DNA of 18,601 nt from Omnitrophica WOR_2 bacterium RIFCSPHIGHO2_02_FULL_52_10 (lineage in GTDB: Bacteria > Omnitrophota > Gorgyraeia > Zapsychrales > Zapsychraceae). Below, piece by piece: positions 12,035-18,601 of this stretch. The position numbers and the translations under genes are program-made. The notes beneath the pieces are model-generated. The model saw only the letters and a program-made list of their open reading frames with translations, did no database searches and was not told where the DNA came from. Location of the stretch: contig MHGR01000028.1 in NCBI GenBank assembly GCA_001805655.1, positions 1 through 18,601 of the forward strand, read 5' to 3'. Within the stretch, counting starts at the first letter, position 1. Each line of letters begins with the position of its first letter.

Positions 12035-12979
12035 TCATTGCAGCAGTTGCGCATTGACTTCCACGGCCGTTTTTTGTTTTAACTCATTGAGATGGTCCAG
12101 AATCACTTGCTGCTGCTTCTGCAGCGTCTGGCTCTGAATGATGTCGTCTTTGATTTCTTCATAGACCAGCGGCACGCCTGGTTTTTTCTCCTCCAGCTTG
12201 ACAATATAAAAACCTTCCGGCCCTTCAAACACATCGCTGACCTCTCCCGCTGCCAGAGGCAGCAGCGCCTCTCCCATTTGCGGAAAGGGTTCCTGCGTGA
12301 TAAACCCGAGGTCGCCGCCGTTGGCGGCAGATTTGCCGGTAGACTTCACCCTCGCGGTTTCGGCGAAATCTGCGCCGCCGAGAACCTCTGCCAAAACGCT
12401 CGTTGCCTGCGCTTTCGTGGAAGCGACGATCTCCCGGACATGCCACTCCTCCGGGCCGACCAGGCTTTCCTTGTTCTCGTCAAAGAAGGCGCGCGCTTCC
12501 TCTTCCGTTACGGTGATGTTTTCTGTCAGTTCACGCGCCACCTCCCGGACAATCAGCGTCCGGCGGAACTCATCCACAGCGGCAATAATATCTTTTTGGC
12601 GGGCCAGCCCTGACTGCTCCGCGCCCAATACCAGCATTTGCTGATTAACCAGCTCATCGAGAATCATGCTTTTTGCCTCAGGATCATTGACGTCAAAATC
12701 CGGGACAACTTCCTTCAGCGCGGCCAGGCGTTCATTAAACTCTTCAACGGTAATCGTCCATGAACCTACGCGAGCCAAGACATTGGCGGTCATTTGGGGG
12801 GCGGCGGGCTGGGGCTTGGCCTGTTCCGGGATTGATGCGGGCGCCGCGGGGGGCATCACCGATTTTTTTTCCGGTTCCTGAAAATATTCCTTTATGGCAT
12901 TGATGGCATCGCAACCCGAAGCGTTAATCACAAGCATGACAAGCAAAGCTGGAAATGTATATTTCAAATTTCTTGGCAC
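12035..12979 (-). CDS. SurA/PrsA-like parvulin peptidyl-prolyl isomerase, probable lipoprotein
   Basis: A periplasmic folding factor. Residues 1-22 form a signal ending in a lipobox-like ASGC, so Cys23 is probably lipidated (the -3 residue Ala is not the usual Leu). A Pro-rich tether (40-62) follows, then a SurA-N-like helical region (about 64-170) and a parvulin domain (about 177-265) with VREIVAS, ADFAETARVKSTG, NGGDLGFI and GFYIVKLEEK. It ends in a helix, as in SurA and PrsA relatives. The start is GTG at 12979 with GGAGG 6 bases upstream. It is the first gene after the promoter at 13031-13059 and leads into cpaB, cpaC and the CpaE-CpaF fusion. Its likely client is a Tad component, such as the secretin (inference). 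Confidence 0.88.
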   Translation of the reverse strand: MPRNLKYTFPALLVMLVINASGCDAINAIKEYFQEPEKKSVMPPAAPASIPEQAKPQPAAPQMTANVLARVGSWTITVEEFNERLAALKEVVPDFDVNDPEAKSMILDELVNQQMLVLGAEQSGLARQKDIIAAVDEFRRTLIVREVARELTENITVTEEEARAFFDENKESLVGPEEWHVREIVASTKAQATSVLAEVLGGADFAETARVKSTGKSAANGGDLGFITQEPFPQMGEALLPLAAGEVSDVFEGPEGFYIVKLEEKKPGVPLVYEEIKDDIIQSQTLQKQQQVILDHLNELKQKTAVEVNAQLLQ

Positions 12980-13030
12980 AAAACTCCTCCCTCATTTTTA
13001 ATAATAACTATTAATAGAAATATCTTTACC

Positions 13031-13059
13031 AGTATAAACGGATTCTGAAGGGATTACAA
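13031..13059 (-). promoter_or_regulatory. Sigma70-like promoter of the tad assembly operon
   Basis: On the minus strand TTGTAA (13054-13059) is followed after 17 bases by TATACT (13031-13036), 52 bases before the GTG at 12979. It lies between the malate dehydrogenase gene and the PPIase gene and would drive the genes from 12979 leftward. Confidence 0.55.
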
Positions 13060-13067
13060 GCTTAATT

Positions 13068-13088
13068 GCTTAATTTTTAACATTAAGC
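13068..13088 (-). terminator. Weak AT-rich hairpin after malate dehydrogenase
   Basis: GCTTAAT (13068-13074) and ATTAAGC (13082-13088) form a 7-bp stem with a 7-base loop, about 54 bases after the stop at 13142. No clear T-run follows, so termination is uncertain. Confidence 0.25.
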
Positions 13089-13141
13089 CTTTGGTTACAG
13101 CTACTTCCGGGCATGCGGGCCGTAACGATGGGGACGACACG

Positions 13142-14125
13142 CTAAATAATTTCTTTAACCGCTTCTCTTTCCGAGCGAAGCTCCGCAAGGGTCGCTTCAA
13201 TCTTTTCCTTCGCAAAATCGTTGTGATCTATCCCCTGGATAATCTCCCAATCCTTGCCATCGGATTTAACCGGAAAACTGAACATGAGCCCTTTGTCCAC
13301 CCCATAGCTCCCATCCGAAGACACCGCCATGGAGAAGAATTCCCCACTCTTTGTCGGCGTATTCATGTTTCTAACCGCATCAACCACGGCATTGGCGGCC
13401 GAGGCCGCCGAAGAGTGCCCTCGCGCCTTGATGACCGCCGCCCCCCGTTTTTGCACCGTTTCAATAAAATCTGTTTGCAGCCAGTGCTCATCCCGTATGA
13501 CCTCGCCAGCAGGTTTTCCGGCAATTGTGGCGTGGTAAAAATCCGGGAACTGAGTGGATGAATGATTGCCCCAAATAGCGACATTTTGGACATCCGCCAC
13601 ATCAACGCCCGCTTTCTTGGCCAATTGAGCGCAGGCGCGGTGCTGATCCAACATCGTCATGGCGAAGAAATTCCTGGCGGAGACATTCGGAGCGGAAACT
13701 TTAGCGATATAAGCATTTGTATTGCAAGGATTTCCGACCACCAGGGCCTTGCACCCCAGCTTGGCGTGCTCCGAAATGGCCCGTCCTTGAATCGTAAAAA
13801 TATTTCCGTTAATCCGCAACAGATCGCCGCGCTCCATGCCCTCTTTCCTGGGAACGCTGCCGATGAGCAGGGCCCAATCAACATCCTTGACCGCTATATT
13901 GGGATCCGCGGTCGTCTGAACAGATTTCAATAGGGGAAAGGCGCAATCATCCAGCTCCATCACGACACCGTCCAAAACGGAAAGGGCCGGCTTAATCTCC
14001 AGAAGGCTTAAATGGATGTCCGTATCGCTGCCGAACATCTGCCCCGAAGCGATACGAAAAAGCAGGGCATAGCCGATATTGCCCGCCGCCCCGGTGACGG
14101 CTACCTTAACCGAATTTTTGGCCAT
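13142..14125 (-). CDS. mdh: Malate dehydrogenase, cytosolic type
   Basis: Interconverts malate and oxaloacetate with NAD(H) in the cytoplasm. The 327-residue length fits the cytosolic-type family. The dinucleotide fold begins [14 protein letters not shown] (residues 12-25), and the acidic residue in LLEIKP (43) indicates NAD preference. The mobile-loop arginine lies in [13 protein letters not shown] (93), NGNIF follows, and the catalytic pair is Asp160 (TMLDQHRA) and His188 ([11 protein letters not shown]). In relatives I recall, the LD-x-x-R segment reads LDHNRA or LDQNRA. Here it is LDQHRA, so a conserved Asn is His. The ATG at 14125 has GGAG 9 bases upstream. It follows the small pilin by 31 bases and ends before the tad promoter. 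No functional link with the pilus is implied. Confidence 0.95.
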   Translation of the reverse strand: MAKNSVKVAVTGAAGNIGYALLFRIASGQMFGSDTDIHLSLLEIKPALSVLDGVVMELDDCAFPLLKSVQTTADPNIAVKDVDWALLIGSVPRKEGMERGDLLRINGNIFTIQGRAISEHAKLGCKALVVGNPCNTNAYIAKVSAPNVSARNFFAMTMLDQHRACAQLAKKAGVDVADVQNVAIWGNHSSTQFPDFYHATIAGKPAGEVIRDEHWLQTDFIETVQKRGAAVIKARGHSSAASAANAVVDAVRNMNTPTKSGEFFSMAVSSDGSYGVDKGLMFSFPVKSDGKDWEIIQGIDHNDFAKEKIEATLAELRSEREAVKEII

Positions 14126-14156
14126 GAAACATTCTCCGTTGTGATTGTTCGGCGGA

Positions 14157-14357
14157 TTACCTTATTTCAAAAATTGTTTCCGCGCTGTTAGTCATTTCGT
14201 CCGCCTGGATAGTAATCACCTCATTATATGATTTTCTGAAAACACCGCCGTTCCCAAAAAACATCAGCAGGGCAACGATAACGGCTGCCATCAGTAGAAT
14301 ATACTCAAGAACGCCTTGTCCGCGGCGCCCTCCTTGACCTCTGATTAGTTTTATCAT
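14157..14357 (-). CDS. Isolated Flp-type pilin (66 aa)
   Basis: A small pilin of canonical Flp size. A basic leader with Arg-rich spacing (RGQGGRRGQ) is followed by [20 protein letters not shown] and a polar tail ([17 protein letters not shown]). The signal RGQGVLEY is the same type as in the pilin block at 1-3815, but this gene stands alone between a nitrilase-like gene and malate dehydrogenase, 10 kb away from the others. The leader has two possible basic-Gly-Gln sites; the second (RRGQ) is at the right place before the helix. The ribosome site is weak. It may be a separately expressed pilin or minor subunit for the same machinery. Confidence 0.8.
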   Translation of the reverse strand: MIKLIRGQGGRRGQGVLEYILLMAAVIVALLMFFGNGGVFRKSYNEVITIQADEMTNSAETIFEIR

Positions 14358-14382
14358 TTTCGTTTTCCCGTTCCTGATAGAG

Positions 14383-15183
14383 TTATGTCTTTTTTTGAAA
14401 TGGCAGAGTCTTTTGCGCCCTGCTTATTTCCCCTTGGTCCAGATCAGCAAAAATGATCTCTTCGCGGCTGCCGGAAGCGCGCGCCAAGATTTCCCCCCAA
14501 GGGCTGACGATCATGCTGTTGCCGTAGCTGGCCACCCCCTTGCTGTCCTTGCCCGTCTGGTTTGGAGCGAGCACGTAGCAAAGATTTTCAACGGCCCGTG
14601 CCCGCAACAGCACCTCCCAGTGCGCCTGTCCTGTTTTTCTTGTAAACGCCGACGGGACGCACAACATATTCGCCCCCGCCTGGGCATACGCGCGATAAAG
14701 CTCGGGATACCGCAGGTCATAGCAAATCGACATCCCGATGCGCCATGGCCCCACTCTTGCCAGAACGGCCTTTCTTCCCCGCTCAAAGTGGCGCGCTTCA
14801 TTGATGGCGGTCTTCCCAATCACCGCGCTGAATAAATGAGTTTTGCGGTATTTCGCAACAATGTTGCCGCGGTTGTCAATAAGAACGGACGAGTTAAAGA
14901 CTTTCCTTTTCCCGGGCACCCCTTCACAGATCGAGCCGGCTAAAATGACCGCCTTGTATTGCCTGGCCGCCGCCATGAGCGGGGCCGTGGACTCCCCCGG
15001 AAAAGTTTCCGCAATGTCAATGAGGCCCCGGCGGGGGACAATCCGTCCCCGGAAATTAAACATCTCGGGCAGCAGGATAAATTCCGCCTTTTCCGCGGCG
15101 GCCCTGCGGACCCACCCTAACGCCCGTTCAATGTTGCGTTTTTTGTCGCCGTCGGCATTAAGCTGGATGACCGCCGCTTTCAT
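14383..15183 (-). CDS. Carbon-nitrogen hydrolase, nitrilase superfamily (266 aa)
   Basis: A cytoplasmic amidohydrolase of the Nit1/Nit2-like branch, which hydrolyses small omega-amides or deaminated glutathione in characterised members. The Glu-Lys-Cys triad is visible: Glu40 in LLPEMF, Lys114 in YRKTHLF, and Cys154 in SICYDLRYPELYR. The second structural Glu region (EVLLRARAVENLCYVLAPNQ) and SPWGEILA also fit. Length is normal. Start choice: MKAAVIQLN at 15183 begins exactly as this family does; an upstream ATG at 15195 would add four residues. It lies 25 bases before the Flp-type pilin and 51 after the GST gene. The substrate cannot be fixed from sequence. Confidence 0.9.
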   Translation of the reverse strand: MKAAVIQLNADGDKKRNIERALGWVRRAAAEKAEFILLPEMFNFRGRIVPRRGLIDIAETFPGESTAPLMAAARQYKAVILAGSICEGVPGKRKVFNSSVLIDNRGNIVAKYRKTHLFSAVIGKTAINEARHFERGRKAVLARVGPWRIGMSICYDLRYPELYRAYAQAGANMLCVPSAFTRKTGQAHWEVLLRARAVENLCYVLAPNQTGKDSKGVASYGNSMIVSPWGEILARASGSREEIIFADLDQGEISRAQKTLPFQKKT

Positions 15184-15234
15184 GGGCTCAAGCATTCTTC
15201 CGTAGGCTGCTCAAAAATATGGTTATCTCCGGCA

Positions 15235-15888
15235 CTATTTCGCCCCCGCCATCATGTTTTTTAACGCCGCCTCATAAGACGCGTGGCATTTTGTGTAAAA
15301 ATCCTTCTTTTTGAGCGCCTGGCGCCATTCAACAATATGGTCATATCCGGAGAGGTCAATCCCGGCCGCCTCCGCCGGATCAATTGTCGCTAAAAGCGCG
15401 ATGTCTGCCAGCGAAAACTGTTTTCCTGCCAAATACTTGTTTTGGGATAGTTGCCGGTCGATCACGGGCAAAAACCGGTCCAGGAATTTGATGCCATCGC
15501 TTAAGGATCTCTCATCGACGGAAACCTTGGTGAAGGAGGCAAAGACGCGGTTAAACAAAACCTTCGACAGGGCCCCTCCGACATGGATGGCCGTAAAATC
15601 GAGCCATTGATCGGTAATCGCTCTGGCTTCGATGTCCTCGGGATACAGCGGGGAGGATTCCCGGGCGGCCAGATATTTAATAATCGCGCCGCTTTCGAAC
15701 AGCACAAACCCGTCATCATCAATGACCGGGACTTTTCCGGCGGGATGCAGCTTGAGAAACTGTTCCGTCCTGTTTTGGCCTTCGCGCAGGCTCACGCGAA
15801 TATACTCGTAATCCAGATCCAGCGCGTTGGCCGTCATGCGCACTTTATTGGCGGGTGCCGACAAATCGGCGCCGTAGATTTTCAACAT
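15235..15888 (-). CDS. Glutathione S-transferase family protein
   Basis: A soluble two-domain protein of GST length (217 residues). The thioredoxin-like N-terminal half begins KIYGADLSAPANKVRM, where Ser10 occupies the usual catalytic Ser/Cys position. It carries the cis-Pro and glutathione-binding segment HPAGKVPVIDDDG-FVLFESGAII (about 48-70). The helical C-terminal half has the conserved N-capping motif FSLADIALLA (about 158-167). It resembles theta- or beta-like bacterial GSTs; class is uncertain. The ATG at 15888 has AAGGAGG at good spacing. A promoter-like sequence and a hairpin lie just upstream. The neighbours (nitrilase, hydroxyacid dehydrogenase) are metabolic, so a detoxification or glutathione-related role is plausible but not shown. 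Confidence 0.9.
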   Translation of the reverse strand: MLKIYGADLSAPANKVRMTANALDLDYEYIRVSLREGQNRTEQFLKLHPAGKVPVIDDDGFVLFESGAIIKYLAARESSPLYPEDIEARAITDQWLDFTAIHVGGALSKVLFNRVFASFTKVSVDERSLSDGIKFLDRFLPVIDRQLSQNKYLAGKQFSLADIALLATIDPAEAAGIDLSGYDHIVEWRQALKKKDFYTKCHASYEAALKNMMAGAK

Positions 15889-15905
15889 ACAACCTCCTTA
15901 ATTTT

Positions 15906-15962
15906 AAGCGCCCAACAATTTGGACGCGCTTTTATTGTAAAACCTTCAGTTTAAAAATGCAA
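15906..15962 (-). promoter_or_regulatory. Candidate promoter and hairpin before the GST gene
   Basis: On the minus strand TTGCAT (15957-15962) is followed after 17 bases by TACAAT (15934-15939), about 46 bases before the ATG at 15888. Immediately downstream AAGCGC (15906-15911) pairs with GCGCTT (15926-15931), with inner CCAA/TTGG pairs. The hairpin may be an operator or a weak terminator of the preceding dehydrogenase gene. Confidence 0.4.
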
Positions 15963-15967
15963 TTTCT

Positions 15968-16939
15968 TTATAAGGACGGAACGGCCAACGGAAACGTTCC
16001 GCGCGCCAAAAATTGCTTTACCGCCTGCGCGCTTAAAGCGGCCTTTTGCTCCAAGGCCTCTTGCGTGTTGAAGGCGTTGTGGGGCGTAAAGAGCGCTTCG
16101 TCCCTTTCGGCAAGCTCCAGCACTGTCTTCACCTCTTGATTGCTGCTTTCGGTTCCGGCGCGCAGGCGGTGGGCCAGCGCCGATTCTTCCGGAAAAACGT
16201 CCAGACCAATCCCGCCGACGGCCCCTTCCTCCAAAAGCCTTTTCAGTTCCCCGGCCGGCGAAATCTCGCCCCGGGCGACATTCACAAATATCTTCCCCGG
16301 GCTTCCTTGCTTAAGCGCTTCATAACCGATCATCCCCCGCGTCGCTTCCGTCAAAGGCAGGGCGCAAAACACGACATCGGCCCAGGCAATCCCCTCGGCT
16401 AACGGCACATAAACAAGCCCCTTGATTTTGTGTTCAATATCGAACCCCTTTACCTCCATACGCAAGCCTTTGGTTATATCGACAATTTCCGCGCCAATAT
16501 GCCCGACGCCGGCGACGAAAGCCCGGCGGCCTTTGCACTGCGCGCCGGTGATGCCGTCCCGGGAAAACGCCCGAAAATTACCGGCCTGCTTCTTAAGTTT
16601 GCGCAACAGCGCCATCATCATGAGAACGGCTTGTTCGGCCGCCGCCCGGCCGCAATAATCATCCAGAAACCCGCAAGGAATATCTAGTCCGGTTTCCCGC
16701 CGGAAAGCGGTCAGGTGGTCGTACCCCCGGCTGCGCGTTAATATCCCTTTGATGCGTTTGCCCCATTCTTTGGGAACGCGCGATTGCGTGCGGACGCTAA
16801 TCAGTTCGGCGGGAGGGGAGGAATCCCCTTGCTCCTGAATGGTCTTCCACGTAAAGACGGCATTGAGATCCCCTGGCAGGAATTTCCTGATTGCCGACGC
16901 CTCTTCATCAAAGGCCTCATAAAAAATGACTTTGTTCAT
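15968..16939 (-). CDS. D-2-hydroxyacid dehydrogenase family protein
   Basis: An NAD-dependent 2-ketoacid reductase or related enzyme (323 residues). The nucleotide-binding motif is GVGHIG (144-149), with Asp167 in GFDIEHK placed to bind NAD ribose. The catalytic trio is visible: Arg223 in NVARGEI, Glu251-252 in GLDVFPEES, and His287 in TPHNAFNT. SRGYDHL (about 70-76) corresponds to the substrate-loop segment. The general fold resembles D-lactate dehydrogenase and related enzymes; substrate is unknown. The start at 16939 is the only good ATG near the conserved beginning. The gene follows the PilZ-PilT gene by 71 bases and precedes the GST gene by 79, so it may be part of the same or a separate unit. 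Confidence 0.9.
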   Translation of the reverse strand: MNKVIFYEAFDEEASAIRKFLPGDLNAVFTWKTIQEQGDSSPPAELISVRTQSRVPKEWGKRIKGILTRSRGYDHLTAFRRETGLDIPCGFLDDYCGRAAAEQAVLMMMALLRKLKKQAGNFRAFSRDGITGAQCKGRRAFVAGVGHIGAEIVDITKGLRMEVKGFDIEHKIKGLVYVPLAEGIAWADVVFCALPLTEATRGMIGYEALKQGSPGKIFVNVARGEISPAGELKRLLEEGAVGGIGLDVFPEESALAHRLRAGTESSNQEVKTVLELAERDEALFTPHNAFNTQEALEQKAALSAQAVKQFLARGTFPLAVPSL

Positions 16940-17010
16940 ATTTTGTCCCGGGAGTCTGTCCGGTGATCGCGCGCGGCAGCAAACAGGCGGGAGAAATATT
17001 CACCCGAAGG

Positions 17011-18387
17011 CTACGGATGGCTCGGTTTGACCATGCCCTGCATGGTTTCATCATTGATCAGGCCGCGTTCATGGAGCTCGCGGAGATTGTCCTTGAGCGT
17101 GTACATTCCCTGGGCCCGGCCCGTCTGCAAAACGTTGCCCATGAGACTATAACGACCCTCGCGTATCAAATTTTTCATGGCCGAATTGTTCAACAGCAGC
17201 TCCGAGGCGAGCACCTGGCCCTTCGTCTGGTTTCCCTTCAAAAGCAACTGAAATAAAATCCCGATAAGGCACGAGGCCAATTGCTGGCGCAGGCTCAGGG
17301 CGTGCTCGGGGGGGCAAAAATTGATAATACGCTCGATGGCCGCAACCGTGTCCGGGGCATGGACGGTGGAAATCACCAGGTGCCCCGTTTCCGCCGCGCG
17401 CAGCGCGCTGATCAGGCAATCCCCCTCCATGATTTCGCCGACACAAATGACATCGGGGTCCTGGCGCAGAGCGCGCTTTAACCCTTCCGCGTAGGAGAAT
17501 GTGTCGCTTCCCAATTCCCTCTGTTTGATAATGCTGCGCTGGCTGGTCAGGGTATATTCGATCGGGTCCTCGATGGTCACGACCACGCGGTCCTGGTTCC
17601 TGTTAATGAAATCCACCATCGACATCATGGTCGTCGTCTTGCCGGCGCCGGTTGTCCCGGCGATTAATATCAGCCCGGATTTCTCCTGGCAAAACTGCTC
17701 CAGCATGCCGCCCGACAATCCCAGCTCCTCGAGCGTTTTCACTTTCGAAGGGATATTGCGCAGCGCCGCCTCGACATATCCTTTTTGCGAGTGCATGTTG
17801 ACCCTAAACCGCGAACTCACATCCGGCGAGAAAGCAAAGTCCATCTCTTTATGCTCCTCAAAATACTTGATCTGCCGGCGCGTCATCATCGGATAAAGCA
17901 TGGCTTCGACCTGTCCCGGCTCAACGACGTTCGCCGCCATCGTGAGGATCCTCCCGCCGCGGCGCACAAGCGGAGGCCGGCCCACCGTCAGGTGCAGGTC
18001 CGTCGCCCCCCCGTTGATGGCGCTTTCCAGCAGGACATAGAGGTCCATTTTTTCCACGGCCGAGGCGATTCTCAGCCGGTCTTCGGCTTTCAGGTCGAAA
18101 AAGGCCGCCCCGATGAGATATTCCTCGCCGCGCAGGAGAACTTCGATGCTGACGACTTTTAATTGACACGAAACAGGGGCTTTTTGATTGGGAAGGTAAA
18201 TATCGATGTGTAAAACCGTGTTGATCGGATGGATTTCTTTGGAATAAAACGCGATGCCGTCGCCGCTGATATCTTTTGTGACAATCTCCTTGCCCTTGTT
18301 TTTCCGGTTGGTATCGCCCTCGTCCCAGCATAAAACCGGAATCTGGACTTTGCGTCTTTGTGTTTTTCGTTTTTCCTGACGTGTCAT
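17011..18387 (-). CDS. PilZ-PilT fusion: type IV pilus retraction-type ATPase
   Basis: A 458-residue protein with an N-terminal PilZ domain (about 1-110) and a PilT ATPase (about 112-458). PilZ binds cyclic-di-GMP. Both binding motifs are visible: RKTQR (residues 7-11, RxxxR) and DISGDG (39-44, [DN]xSxxG). The ATPase part has GTTGAGKTT (244-252), Asp box TIEDPIEY (271-278), Walker B DPDVICVGE (310-318), His box HLVISTVHA (336-344) and the PilT signature AMKNLIREG (403-411). In PilT the Walker B is usually followed by MRD; here IME replaces it, so the conserved Arg is missing. Fusion would place pilus retraction under direct second-messenger control. No type IVa pilus genes are seen in the window. 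The start ATG at 18387 has only a weak ribosome site. Confidence 0.93.
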   Translation of the reverse strand: MTRQEKRKTQRRKVQIPVLCWDEGDTNRKNKGKEIVTKDISGDGIAFYSKEIHPINTVLHIDIYLPNQKAPVSCQLKVVSIEVLLRGEEYLIGAAFFDLKAEDRLRIASAVEKMDLYVLLESAINGGATDLHLTVGRPPLVRRGGRILTMAANVVEPGQVEAMLYPMMTRRQIKYFEEHKEMDFAFSPDVSSRFRVNMHSQKGYVEAALRNIPSKVKTLEELGLSGGMLEQFCQEKSGLILIAGTTGAGKTTTMMSMVDFINRNQDRVVVTIEDPIEYTLTSQRSIIKQRELGSDTFSYAEGLKRALRQDPDVICVGEIMEGDCLISALRAAETGHLVISTVHAPDTVAAIERIINFCPPEHALSLRQQLASCLIGILFQLLLKGNQTKGQVLASELLLNNSAMKNLIREGRYSLMGNVLQTGRAQGMYTLKDNLRELHERGLINDETMQGMVKPSHP

Positions 18388-18488
18388 GCCGCGGTCTTAG
18401 CAGTGCCGTCCTTTCCAGCCGGCCAGATATACGACATTAAGAGAAATATTACGTCTTTTTTCATGGCTTTGCCCCATGCACTGGAGTT

Positions 18489-18494
18489 ATTATA
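18489..18494 (-). promoter_or_regulatory. Possible -10 element of the PilZ-PilT gene
   Basis: A perfect TATAAT on the minus strand about 100 bases before the ATG at 18387. No good -35 hexamer is at 16-18 bases, so this is tentative. A plus-strand TATAAT also occurs at 18508-18513. Confidence 0.3.
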
Positions 18495-18555
18495 TATCAA
18501 ACCGGCTTATAATCGAACAAAATATTGTGGTGTTTCGCGGGGCAGGGCTGCGCAA

Positions 18556-18601
18556 ATGAAAATTCTATATCTTATGAAACACGCATTTCAGGAGTTAATC
18601 T
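18556..18601 (+). CDS. Possible start of a plus-strand gene (partial)
   Basis: From the ATG at 18556 an open frame runs to the window end and reads MKILYLMKHAFQELI. A TATAAT sits at 18508-18513 and a purine-rich GGGGCAGGG lies upstream, so a divergent gene starting here is possible. The start is like those of some glycosyltransferases (MKILYL), but 15 residues cannot decide. The minus frame here is broken by a stop. Confidence 0.35.
   Translation, partial: MKILYLMKHAFQELI

Noticed and set aside
13562..13933. Plus-strand open frame opposite malate dehydrogenase
   Set aside because: It is antisense to a well-supported enzyme gene and has no domain or ribosome site of its own.

Overview
The window reads as one gene-dense block from a Gram-negative bacterium. 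Almost every gene lies on the minus strand, so the reading order runs from high to low coordinates. The content is dominated by a Tad/Flp (type IVc) pilus system with unusual domain fusions and many small pilins that share an N-terminal [G/A]Q-x3-E[Y/L] signal. This mix, with a GST, a nitrilase-type amidohydrolase and a malate dehydrogenase nearby, suggests an uncultured lineage such as Candidatus Omnitrophota. That assignment is an inference from gene style, not from a marker gene.

Right part (about 13142-18387): a PilT-type retraction ATPase with an N-terminal PilZ domain, a D-2-hydroxyacid dehydrogenase, a GST-family protein, a carbon-nitrogen hydrolase, a lone Flp-like pilin, and a cytosolic-type malate dehydrogenase. 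A fragment of a possible plus-strand gene begins at 18556 and runs off the window.

Centre (6594-13059): a sigma70-like promoter precedes a tad assembly operon. It holds a parvulin-type PPIase with a likely lipoprotein signal, CpaB (which lacks an obvious SAF domain), a CpaC secretin carrying a TonB-like C-terminal domain, then a 350-base non-coding spacer packed with hairpins, a single-polypeptide CpaE-CpaF (TadZ-TadA) fusion, and a DUF192 protein. TadB, TadC, TadV and the pilotin genes are not in the window.

Left part (1-6586): a 633-residue HTH-containing protein behind a promoter overlapped by a 21-base palindrome, a candidate small RNA with its own promoter and terminator, and a second hairpin array of about 300 bases whose stems repeatedly contain tandem GA/GA mismatches. 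Then come at least seven small pilins in two transcription units (3815 to 2510, and 2304 to the left edge), ending in a large pilin-like protein cut by the window edge. One pilin carries two tandem 42-base palindromic repeats inserted in frame within its signal peptide.

Together the genes describe a Tad pilus whose ATPase, localisation factor and secretin are fused in uncommon ways, a set of paralogous pilins, possible cyclic-di-GMP control of a retraction motor, and two structured non-coding regions that the protein-coding genes do not explain.
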